Assembly: GCA_031383745.1 (NCBI GenBank)
Contig: JANMZX010000323.1
Span: 1 to 6,989, forward strand
DNA from: CAISIP01 sp031383745
GTDB lineage: Bacteria; Pseudomonadota; Gammaproteobacteria; Burkholderiales; Burkholderiaceae_C
Length of the DNA stretch: 6,989 bases
Direction of reading: 5' to 3'
Shown here: positions 1 to 5,934 of the stretch, piece by piece
How the letters are laid out: each line of letters starts with the position of its first letter
Numbering within the stretch: position 1 is the first letter of the stretch
Notes under the pieces: generated by a model
What the model saw: only the letters and a program-made list of their open reading frames with translations
Told to the model about the DNA's origin: nothing
Databases searched by the model: none
Made by a program: the position numbers and the translations under genes

Positions 1-255
1 CTCGGTGAGCGGTGCGCACCGGGCCTGGCCGGTGCACACGTCAAACCTGCCCTGGTGCAGCGGGCACTCGATTTCCCGGCCTTCCAGAAAGCCGTCGCTC
101 AGGCGCGCATGGCCATGGGTGCAGATGTTGTCGGTGGCGAAGACCTCGCCGTCGACCTCATACAGGGCGATCTCCTTGCCGCCCACCTGTACGCCGATGA
201 CATCGCCTTCGGGAACATCCGAGAGCGCCGCTGCGTTGATCCAGTCTTCAGCCAT
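1..255 (-). CDS. nagAb: Rieske [2Fe-2S] ferredoxin, NagAb-like, partial (3' end outside window)
   Basis: Electron-transfer ferredoxin expected to pass electrons from the reductase encoded at 2062-3048 to the Rieske oxygenase encoded at 265-2015. Translating the minus strand from the ATG at 255 gives 85 residues that stay open to the window edge; family members are about 104 residues, so roughly the last fifth is missing. The Rieske cluster motif is intact: C45-T-H47 and C64-P-L-H67 (C-x-H ... C-x2-H), with the typical sequence GHARLSDGFLEG between them. The start has a GAGGA ribosome-binding site that overlaps the stop codon of the small-subunit gene, only 9 bases upstream, so the two genes are probably translationally coupled. 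In nag clusters this ferredoxin serves both salicylate 5-hydroxylase and naphthalene dioxygenase; what follows here lies outside the window. Family call is very sure; the nagAb name rests on gene order and resemblance. Confidence 0.93.
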   Translation of the reverse strand, partial: MAEDWINAAALSDVPEGDVIGVQVGGKEIALYEVDGEVFATDNICTHGHARLSDGFLEGREIECPLHQGRFDVCTGQARCAPLTE

Positions 256-264
256 GCTGCGTCC

Positions 265-750
265 TCAAATCGGGTAGATGATGGAATTGGCGATCATTTC
301 GCTGTCGTAGACACACAGGCGCGACAGGAATTTCAACCCCTCCGGCGTTCGCACGATCAGATCGCGGTAATACCCGACATTGAACACCGTCGAGTCGCCG
401 TCGTACTTGGTGCGGATGACGGTGTAGTTGGCCTCCGAGGCGATGCGCTCGCCATGGATGCCGCGCTCCACGGACAGCACGCGCGGCGTACCCACGATGT
501 GCCGCTGGTAGTAGGGGTCGTGGTACATCGTCTCCTTGACGCCATACACCCGGTCCCGAATCATGTTCTTGCTCTCCAGAGCCAGCAGGCACAGGGGCAG
601 GCCCTGGTCGTGGTTCTCGCGCGGTTGCAGCCGGTACGTGCCTTCTTCCACAAAAAACTCGGGCCATTTTTCCCACTCGGCCGAGTCGCAGACCATGGCG
701 TAGTCGCTGTAGAGGTTGAGGAGCTCGAAATAGGTCTTGAAGTCGATCAT
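265..750 (-). CDS. nagH: salicylate 5-hydroxylase small (beta) oxygenase subunit, NagH-like
   Basis: Small subunit of a ring-hydroxylating oxygenase, 161 residues, the length I recall for NagH. The family fold (SnoaL/NTF2-like cone) holds no metal and supports the alpha-subunit trimer. The N-terminus MIDFKTYFELLNLYSDYA, the middle RDRVYGVKETMYHDPYYQRH and the C-terminal CVYDSEMIANSIIYPI all resemble NagH. The reading frame is open further upstream to 900, but that part is inside the large-subunit gene. The ATG at 750 has a GGGGGA ribosome-binding site and lies two bases after the TAG of the large subunit, so it is clearly the start. It ends with TGA at 265-267, 9 bases before the ferredoxin start. 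Seen: similarity, order and coupling. Inferred: salicylate as substrate; related oxygenases can act on other hydroxybenzoates or aminobenzoates. Confidence 0.92.
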   Translation of the reverse strand: MIDFKTYFELLNLYSDYAMVCDSAEWEKWPEFFVEEGTYRLQPRENHDQGLPLCLLALESKNMIRDRVYGVKETMYHDPYYQRHIVGTPRVLSVERGIHGERIASEANYTVIRTKYDGDSTVFNVGYYRDLIVRTPEGLKFLSRLCVYDSEMIANSIIYPI

Positions 751-752
751 GT

Positions 753-2015
753 CTATTCCCCCATCACCTTGCGCCAGTATTGGTACATGCCGCGGATCAG
801 GGTCTCCGTGACCATGTGATCCGCGTCGCCGACGTCGTACCCGCCCATTTCGAGCAGGGTGCGATGCGCAGGCTTCTGCTCGAAGCCCTGCTGCGACCAT
901 TCGATGACTTCACCGTCGTCCGCTGACACAAAACCTGCCGGTCCGAACAGATTGGCCTGGATCAAGCGACGCTCCTTCATCTCGGCGGTGTCGTCTTCAA
1001 AACCGAAGTGGGTCCAGACGAAATCGAAGGAGCCGTGGCCGTTGGGCTGGATGTGGCGTGTGGATACGCTGTTGACCTGCTGCTGGATGATGACACTCGG
1101 GAAGATCGTGGTCATGACCGCAGTGGGGCCTCCCCACCACGGCTCGGGAACGATGTCCAGCAGGCGCGGGTCGTTCACCTTCATCTGGTCCTTGAAGCTG
1201 TCCACACCGGACACCACATCGGCATTCTTGCCGCCCTGCCCGCGTGTCGAAATCATGGCCGCATGTCGGAACTTGTCGTCCATCTTCAATTCGGACTTGT
1301 TGTCGGCGCGCCAGAGTCCGAAGGTGGAGAACCAGGTGTGCAGCAGTCCCGGGTGGTAAGGGTCCTTGATGTTCTCCTGCATCAGCTTCCAGTTTCCCGG
1401 AATGCGCTGGCGGCGGTACCCCAGTATCTGCAGCTTGCGGCCATCGAAGACGCGGTCGAAGTAGTGCAGGATGGTGGGGCCCAGGAATTCCTCGAACGGT
1501 TCCACGTCGTGGTCGAATGAGGCGAATACGACACCACCACGCACCGCCACCTTCAGCTTGGTCAGCCCATGGTCTGCTACCTTGAAGTCCTTGGGCATGC
1601 CGCCATGGACCTTGCCCTCCTGCTTGACGCCACGGAGAAAGGGAACGCCCTGCAAGTCGCCCTTGAGGCTGTAGTTCCACTGGTGGTAAGGACAGAAAAA
1701 GTCCTTGGCATGGCCGTTGCGCTCACGGCAAAAACGCATGCCCCGGTGGGCGCAGACGTTTTCCACCACGTTCACGCCACCATCCGGGTCACGCACCATG
1801 ATGACGGAGCGTTCACCGACCACGGTGCGCCGGAAGTCACCGGCATTGGGAATTTCTGCCTCCAGGCCCACATAGCACCAATGGCCGTTGTAGAACAGCC
1901 GATCCAGTTCCTTCTTGTAGAGATCCTCCCGGGTATAGGCCCAGAAGGGCACCCGGCTGGTTCCATCCCCCGGCCACGCCGGATCTTGTGGGAATACAGA
2001 CTTCGTTTCGTTCAT
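753..2015 (-). CDS. nagG: salicylate 5-hydroxylase large (alpha) oxygenase subunit, NagG-like
   Basis: Catalytic Rieske non-heme iron oxygenase subunit of 420 residues, close to the NagG length. The predicted reaction is NADH- and O2-dependent hydroxylation of salicylate to gentisate. The N-terminal Rieske domain has C88-A-H90 and C108-P-Y-H111. The mononuclear iron site shows as ENIKDPYHPGLLH, with H221 and H226 as metal ligands and D218 as the inter-subunit electron-bridging acid; the third ligand is probably D366 or D367 in FGPAGFVSADDGE. The frame is open to 2099, but the extra 28 residues do not resemble the family, and the ATG at 2015 has a GAGGAGA ribosome-binding site. It lies 46 bases after the reductase stop and two bases before the small-subunit start. 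All catalytic residues are present, so it should be active. A substrate other than salicylate cannot be excluded from sequence alone. Confidence 0.93.
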   Translation of the reverse strand: MNETKSVFPQDPAWPGDGTSRVPFWAYTREDLYKKELDRLFYNGHWCYVGLEAEIPNAGDFRRTVVGERSVIMVRDPDGGVNVVENVCAHRGMRFCRERNGHAKDFFCPYHQWNYSLKGDLQGVPFLRGVKQEGKVHGGMPKDFKVADHGLTKLKVAVRGGVVFASFDHDVEPFEEFLGPTILHYFDRVFDGRKLQILGYRRQRIPGNWKLMQENIKDPYHPGLLHTWFSTFGLWRADNKSELKMDDKFRHAAMISTRGQGGKNADVVSGVDSFKDQMKVNDPRLLDIVPEPWWGGPTAVMTTIFPSVIIQQQVNSVSTRHIQPNGHGSFDFVWTHFGFEDDTAEMKERRLIQANLFGPAGFVSADDGEVIEWSQQGFEQKPAHRTLLEMGGYDVGDADHMVTETLIRGMYQYWRKVMGE

Positions 2016-2061
2016 GGCTTGTCTCCTCGGGTTGGCTGCGTGGCAGTGGATGCAGCGCGTT

Positions 2062-3048
2062 TCAGATGCCGCTGGGGTAAAAGGCGTCCGCGTGGACATG
2101 GCTCGGCTCGACGCCCATGCGCGTCACCAGAAGGTTCAGTGCCTCCACCATGGCCGGTGCGCCGCAAAGATAGGCTCGCCAGCCAACCAGGGTGCGCAGG
2201 TCCTTTTCGATCGCATCGGTGACCAGGCCACCGCGTTGGCCAGCACCCGCGGGACCGGTCGCCACGACGATATGCAGCGTGACGTTCGGATGGGCGCGCG
2301 CCAATGCCTGAAGGCGCTGCGCGTCGTACACGTCCTGTGCGCTGCGTACACCGAAGTACAGATGGATGGGGTTTTGCATCCCGGTCTCGAGCGCGCCCCG
2401 GACGATGGACAGTACGGGCGCGAGCCCCGTACCACCACCTACGCAGAGCATCGGCCCGGCATGCTTTTGCCGCAGGTAGGCAGTACCCAACGGTCCACTG
2501 AGGCGAATCGATGCCCCCACCTGAAGTTCATCGAAGATGAACGCGGTGACCCGGCCATCCGGCACCCTGCGGATCTGGAACTCCATGTCGGAGTCTCCAC
2601 ACAAACCGGCCATCGAGTACGGCCGGACGTGGTCAGGCGTGAACTGCAGGGTGCAATACTGGCCCGGACTGAACGCTATCGGCTTGGCGAGCTTGACACG
2701 CACGCGACGGATGTCGTGGGTTGCCGCGTCGATCGCCGTCACCGTGCCTTTCACGATGCGCGCGGCATGCACCACCACTTCGTCCACCTCGGGCAATTCG
2801 ATCGCACAGTTGTCGGTCAGCACCGACTGGCAGGCCAGCACGTAGTCATCCTTTCCGGCATGGGGTCTGCCCGTATCGGGACCGCTGCTGCGGACCTGCC
2901 CGGACAACACACGACAGCGGCAGGTACCGCAGCGCCCGGCCATGCAACTGTAGGAGATGGGCAACTGGTGGGCCCTGAGCACATCCAGCAGATTGCTTCC
3001 ACTGTCCACGTTCAGGCGCATGCTGAGCGGTTCTACGACGAGTTCCAT
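2062..3048 (-). CDS. nagAa: oxygenase ferredoxin reductase, NagAa-like (2Fe-2S / FAD / NADH)
   Basis: First gene of the hydroxylase operon, an NADH-dependent reductase that feeds the Rieske ferredoxin. From the ATG at 3048 it has 328 residues, the length I recall for NagAa. Domain order is plant-type 2Fe-2S (C35, C40, C43, C73 in SYSCMAGRCGTCRCRV and VLACQ), FAD-binding barrel (RPYSMAG at 142-148), then NAD-binding domain (GGGTGLAP at 204-211; YLCGAPAMVEA near the C-terminus). A longer form from a GTG at 3099 would add 17 residues. I prefer 3048 because MELVVEP is the family N-terminus, and because a plausible -10 element (TTATAT, 3105-3110 on this strand) would put transcription start almost on the GTG. 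Neither start has a strong ribosome-binding site; a GGAG lies too far upstream of 3048. In nag-type clusters this one reductase serves every oxygenase of the pathway. Confidence 0.92.
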   Translation of the reverse strand: MELVVEPLSMRLNVDSGSNLLDVLRAHQLPISYSCMAGRCGTCRCRVLSGQVRSSGPDTGRPHAGKDDYVLACQSVLTDNCAIELPEVDEVVVHAARIVKGTVTAIDAATHDIRRVRVKLAKPIAFSPGQYCTLQFTPDHVRPYSMAGLCGDSDMEFQIRRVPDGRVTAFIFDELQVGASIRLSGPLGTAYLRQKHAGPMLCVGGGTGLAPVLSIVRGALETGMQNPIHLYFGVRSAQDVYDAQRLQALARAHPNVTLHIVVATGPAGAGQRGGLVTDAIEKDLRTLVGWRAYLCGAPAMVEALNLLVTRMGVEPSHVHADAFYPSGI

Positions 3049-3165
3049 GTCTTGCAGGCTGCTGCCTTTGTCTCCGGTATGAGGCGATTCTGGCGACACG
3101 CCTCATATAAGTCGATAAAGCAAGGCCCATAGATACAATCACCATCGTGAATATCGGGGTGTTGC
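3049..3165. promoter_or_regulatory. divergent promoter region between nagR-like and nagAa-like genes
   Basis: This 117-bp gap separates the divergent LysR and reductase starts, the usual layout for an activator that controls its neighbour and itself. On the minus strand a candidate -10 (TTATAT, 3105-3110) has only a poor -35 (TCTATG), as expected for an activator-dependent promoter, with the operator at 3138-3152 upstream. For the LysR gene, GGGGTG just before the ATG at 3166 is the likely ribosome-binding site, and the operator sits only 13 bp from that start, which suits negative autoregulation. The layout is clear; the exact promoter elements are a guess. Confidence 0.65.
3138..3152 (-). 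promoter_or_regulatory. NahR/NagR-type LysR operator
   Basis: Read on the minus strand the site is ATTCACGATGGTGAT. The consensus I recall for NahR-controlled salicylate promoters is ATTCACGCTNNTGAT, so 12 of the 13 specified bases match. It holds a TCAC-N4-GTGA dyad and the T-N11-A spacing typical of LysR boxes (T at 3139, A at 3151). It lies between the divergent starts and upstream of the reductase gene. The match is seen directly; binding by the adjacent regulator is inferred from family knowledge. Confidence 0.8.
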
Positions 3166-4104
3166 ATGGACCTGCGCGAAATTGACCTGAATCTGCTGGT
3201 GATCTTCAACCAGCTTCTGCTTGACCGCAGCGTTTCAGCGTCCGCAGAGAAACTGGGCCTGACGCAGCCGGCCGTCAGCAATGCCCTCAAGCGATTGCGC
3301 GCGGTGCTGAAGGACGAACTGTTCCTGCGGACGGCGCGCGGGATGGAACCCACGCCTTATGCCATGCATCTGGCAGAACCGGTGATCTATGCGCTGAACG
3401 CGCTGCAGACGGCGCTCACCACCCGTGACTCGTTCGACCCGCAAACAAGCACGCGCAATTTCCAGTTGGCGATGACCGATATCGGTGAGATGTACTTCAT
3501 GCCGCCGTTGATGGGTGCACTGGCCAAGAGGGCGCCGCATGTGCGAGTGAGTACGGTTCGACCCAACTTCGGAAACCTCAAGGAAGACATGGAGTCAGGG
3601 ACGGTTGACCTGGCGCTGGGCCTGTTGCCCAACCTGCAGACGGGGTTCTTTCAACGACGGTTGTTCCGCCACAAATACGTGTGCGTGTTCCGCAAGGGGC
3701 ACCCTGTGGCCAAGGCGCCCATGACGCTGAAGCAGTTTGCCGAACTGGACCATGTTGGCGTGATCGCCGCCAACACGGGGCACGGTGAAGTGGACGGTTT
3801 GCTTGAGCGGGCAGGCATCAAGCGCAAGATGCGGCTGATCGTGCCGCACTTCATTGCCGTGGGGCACATACTTCAATCCACCGACCTGATTTCCACATTG
3901 CCGGAACGATTTGCCGAACGCTGCCAAGCGCCGTTCGGGCTTGCGACGTCACCGCACCCGGCTCGACTTCCCGACATTGCGATCAACCTGTTTTGGCATG
4001 CAAAGTTGAACCGGGATCCCGCCAACATGTGGATCCGGCAGCTGTTCGTCGAGCTATTTGCAGACAGTGATGGCAAGCGGTCTGCGTCGCTTCCCACACG
4101 GTGA
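3166..4104 (+). CDS. nagR: LysR-family activator, NagR/DntR/NahR-like
   Basis: Predicted salicylate-responsive transcription factor of 312 residues controlling the divergent hydroxylase operon. The N-terminal winged helix-turn-helix spans about residues 5-65, with the recognition region LGLTQPAVSNALKRLR at 30-45. The effector domain has family hallmarks: TDIGEMYFMP at 104-113, LLPNLQTGFFQRRLF at 153-167, and NTGHGEVDGLLERAGIKR from residue 203. His169 lies where DntR has the effector-site His169 (Asn in NahR, from memory), so it is nearer the NagR/DntR branch than plasmid NahR. DntR-type proteins end at about residue 301 (ELF...); here about 11 further residues (SDGKRSASLPTR) follow, suggesting the natural stop was replaced near a DNA junction. 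The operator next to its start supports its role. Inducer identity (salicylate versus a nitro or hydroxy analogue) is inferred. Confidence 0.92.
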   Translation: MDLREIDLNLLVIFNQLLLDRSVSASAEKLGLTQPAVSNALKRLRAVLKDELFLRTARGMEPTPYAMHLAEPVIYALNALQTALTTRDSFDPQTSTRNFQLAMTDIGEMYFMPPLMGALAKRAPHVRVSTVRPNFGNLKEDMESGTVDLALGLLPNLQTGFFQRRLFRHKYVCVFRKGHPVAKAPMTLKQFAELDHVGVIAANTGHGEVDGLLERAGIKRKMRLIVPHFIAVGHILQSTDLISTLPERFAERCQAPFGLATSPHPARLPDIAINLFWHAKLNRDPANMWIRQLFVELFADSDGKRSASLPTR

Positions 4105-4394
4105 TCGATCAGCACCGAGGCTGGCCGATGCGCAGGTTTGCCGCTGGCCGACTCGGCGTAGCGGACGGTGCGCAACCCGCCTTCCAATCACGGCCTCCAG
4201 CCTGTATGGCTCTGGCTGTTGCGACGTCAAGCGATTGAACCCTGCCGGGTTACGGTGCATCCCTCACGAACGGGCGCTGCGCATCAAGGCCGATCAGCGA
4301 GTTCCGTGACCGCCGCAAATCCCAGGTGGTGGTGAATTCGCGCATGGTCAAGGCGGTTGCAACACAGGCGTTTACTTCCGGCAACCTTTGTCGC
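4105..4394. other. non-coding junction region with no recognisable gene
   Basis: About 290 bases between the LysR stop and the point where the esterase fragment loses family resemblance. Six-frame reading gives only short open frames that I do not recognise. Seen here are a 9-bp direct repeat GCTGGCCGA at 4120-4128 and 4143-4151, and a small hairpin AACCC-TGCC-GGGTT around 4237-4250 with no T-run, so it is not a standard intrinsic terminator. I found no clear insertion-sequence terminal repeats, tRNA or att-like duplication. It may be a remnant of a mobile element or of the DNA through which the hydroxylase module joined region C. Confidence 0.5.
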
Positions 4395-4489
4395 GCCATG
4401 TCGCGTGCACTCGCTCCGACACCATGGAACAGCAGGATCAGCTGTTTGGCAGTGTCGGCCGGCTGCTGGATGCAAAGCGATCCTGCCAT
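4250..4489 (-). pseudogene. truncated phospholipase/carboxylesterase-type esterase (YpfH-like), 5' fragment
   Basis: Starting at the ATG at 4489, about 32 residues read as the N-terminus of an alpha/beta-hydrolase esterase, with QLILLFHGVGASARDMA carrying the early strand and the HGVG oxyanion-type loop. Full-length members are about 210-230 residues and continue with a GFSQG nucleophile elbow, an Asp and a His. None of these appears in any minus frame downstream. After about 4394 the frame runs through unrelated sequence to a TAA at 4250. The start is convincing: one base after the dioxygenase TGA (TGA-G-ATG) with a GGGAG ribosome-binding site, so it was once the last gene of that operon. 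It is most likely inactive. The family call rests on a short stretch and could be wrong, but the abrupt loss of resemblance is clear. Confidence 0.6.
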
Positions 4490-4490
4490 C

Positions 4491-5333
4491 TCAGACTCCC
4501 GGTGCATGAGAGAGTGCTTCATCGCGCCATGCGGCCTCGCCAGCCCGCACGTCTGCAGCGCCAAACAGATACGCATCCATCGACAACATGCCGTGGGTGA
4601 TGCCTCCTGGCAAGACGCTGGCAGGCGCATCGGCAGCGGCTGCTCCCGCCGCGACGAACAGGGGCAGCAGGTGTTCGACGGTCGGATGCGCGCGTGCGGC
4701 ATGCGGCGCACGCGTCAGCGTTTGCAGCAGCAAGTCGCGGTCTCGGGCCAGGACCGCCGCCTGCATCCAGGCGACGAACTCCTGCACGTAGGTCTCGTCC
4801 TGCCCATGTCCCTGGCGAAACTCGCGCAGGTTGTGTGTCAGGCTGCCCGAACCCACGATGAGCACGCCCTGTTCCGACAGGGGCGACAAAGCTTCCCCGA
4901 ACAGCCATGCCGATTCCGGGTCCAGGGTGGCGGGCATCGAGACCTGGAACACCGGCACATCGGCCTGGGGATACAGATACCGCATCGGCACCCAGGCACC
5001 ATGGTCCAGGCCGCGCTGTGGGTCCAGGGCCACCCGGTGACCCGCTTGCGCCAACAGGGACGCTGCCGTCTGTGCCAGCTCCGGATGGCCGGGTGCCGGG
5101 TACTGGATCCGGTACAGGTCTTCGGGGAAACCCCCGAAGTCGTGCATAGTCTGCGGCATCGGCGCGCTCGACACGGCCACGTCGCGGGTCATCCAGTGCG
5201 GCGACACCACCAGCACCGCGCGCGGGCGTTCCAGGGTGCGTCCGAGCCGCTCCAGCTGCGGGCCGGCGATGCCCGGCTCCAGAGCGAACGTGGGAGCGCC
5301 ATGGGATACGAACAAGCTTGGAAGACGGTTCAC
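4491..5333 (-). CDS. LigB/DODA-family extradiol aromatic dioxygenase (YgiD-like)
   Basis: A 280-residue protein of the class III extradiol ring-cleavage superfamily, 4,5-DOPA dioxygenase type. These are non-heme iron or zinc enzymes that open catecholic rings; the physiological substrates of most bacterial members are unknown. Conserved sites are visible: H11 in VSHGAPT, H46 in VVSPHW, H111 in GLDHGAWVP, H167 in GSGSLTHN, H216 in AHPTVEHLLPL and H247 in THGMLSMDAYLFG. H11, H46 and H216 correspond to the metal ligands of the family, and H167 to a likely active-site base. The start is a GTG at 5333 with an AAGGAG ribosome-binding site at good spacing, and it gives the normal family N-terminus. 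It lies 33 bases after doxX and one base before the esterase fragment, so all belong to one operon. Substrate unknown. Confidence 0.88.
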   Translation of the reverse strand: MNRLPSLFVSHGAPTFALEPGIAGPQLERLGRTLERPRAVLVVSPHWMTRDVAVSSAPMPQTMHDFGGFPEDLYRIQYPAPGHPELAQTAASLLAQAGHRVALDPQRGLDHGAWVPMRYLYPQADVPVFQVSMPATLDPESAWLFGEALSPLSEQGVLIVGSGSLTHNLREFRQGHGQDETYVQEFVAWMQAAVLARDRDLLLQTLTRAPHAARAHPTVEHLLPLFVAAGAAAADAPASVLPGGITHGMLSMDAYLFGAADVRAGEAAWRDEALSHAPGV

Positions 5334-5366
5334 GGCGGGGCTCCTTGGACTTGCTTCGGCAGTTGC

Positions 5367-5867
5367 TCAGGCCAGGGCGCTATCGCCGGCACCGGGGAAC
5401 CTGTGTGACGCTTTTCTGCCGACGCCGGCGCGGGATGCCAGCAGGTTGTCCAGCGACACACGCCCGGCTCCGCTGATGCACAGAGCCACGGTCACAGCCA
5501 GCAAGGCCAAGGCATATTCGTAGCCGCCGTTGCTCAGGAACAGCCCCTTGCTGATGTGTGCACTGAAGATCGCCACCAGCATCGTGAACGCCAGCACCGC
5601 GGAGGCGGGACGCACCAGCAGACCGAGCAGCAGGGCCAGTCCGCCCAGGAACTCGGCACTGCCCGCCAGCAGCGCCAGCAGCGCGCCGGGATGCAGGCCG
5701 ATAGAGTCCATCCACTGCCCGGTGCCCTCCAGGCCGTAGCGACCGAACCAGCCGAACAGCTTCTGGGCGCCGTGCGCGACGAAGATGATGCCGACGGGGA
5801 TACGCACGGCCAGAGGGGCCAGGCCCGCGTCGGAGGCCAGGATGCGTTGTGTGAAGGTCGATGTCAT
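5367..5867 (-). CDS. DoxX-family inner-membrane protein
   Basis: A 166-residue integral membrane protein of the DoxX family. About four hydrophobic segments are visible, at roughly residues 16-38, 62-84, 88-106 and 116-136. The family signatures are AVRIPVGIIFVAHGAQKLFG (20-39) and GSAEFLGGLALLLGLL (69-84). Members are found with oxidoreductases and are linked to thiol/redox stress or quinone handling in some bacteria, but no enzymatic activity is firmly assigned to this type. The ATG at 5867 has a clear AGGAG ribosome-binding site. The C-terminal tail after about residue 140 is hydrophilic and basic, and somewhat longer than usual. It lies 67 bases after the upstream oxidoreductase gene and 33 bases before the dioxygenase gene, all on one strand. 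Confidence 0.88.
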   Translation of the reverse strand: MTSTFTQRILASDAGLAPLAVRIPVGIIFVAHGAQKLFGWFGRYGLEGTGQWMDSIGLHPGALLALLAGSAEFLGGLALLLGLLVRPASAVLAFTMLVAIFSAHISKGLFLSNGGYEYALALLAVTVALCISGAGRVSLDNLLASRAGVGRKASHRFPGAGDSALA

Positions 5868-5934
5868 GGATAACTCCTGAAGGTGAAAGTGGAACGATGA
5901 AGCATGGGATGGACGGACGGATGATCTCTGTGGC

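Noticed and set aside
55..819. 254-residue open frame on the plus strand
   Set aside because: It lies opposite the ferredoxin and small-subunit genes, whose motifs, starts and ribosome-binding sites are clear. It is an antisense shadow of GC-rich coding DNA with no family resemblance.
2014..3132. 372-residue open frame on the plus strand
   Set aside because: It covers the reductase gene in antisense and has no recognisable domain; the reductase has all its cofactor motifs on the minus strand.
4120..4151. 9-bp direct repeat GCTGGCCGA as an insertion-site duplication or att site
   Set aside because: The two copies are only 14 bases apart with no element between them, and GC-rich 9-mers recur easily in such DNA.
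4237..4250. AACCC-TGCC-GGGTT hairpin as a terminator, and a GGTTCAATC string on the minus strand as a tRNA T-arm
   Set aside because: The stem is only 5 bp with no T-run on either side, and no acceptor, D or anticodon arm can be built around the T-loop-like string.
4054..4260. 68-residue minus-strand frame in the junction region
   Set aside because: It is Arg-rich with no family resemblance, overlaps the 3' end of the LysR gene, and has no convincing ribosome-binding site.
4326..5408. 360-residue open frame on the plus strand
   Set aside because: It runs opposite the LigB-type dioxygenase and esterase fragment; its composition (Arg, Gln, His rich, no motif) is typical of a shadow frame.
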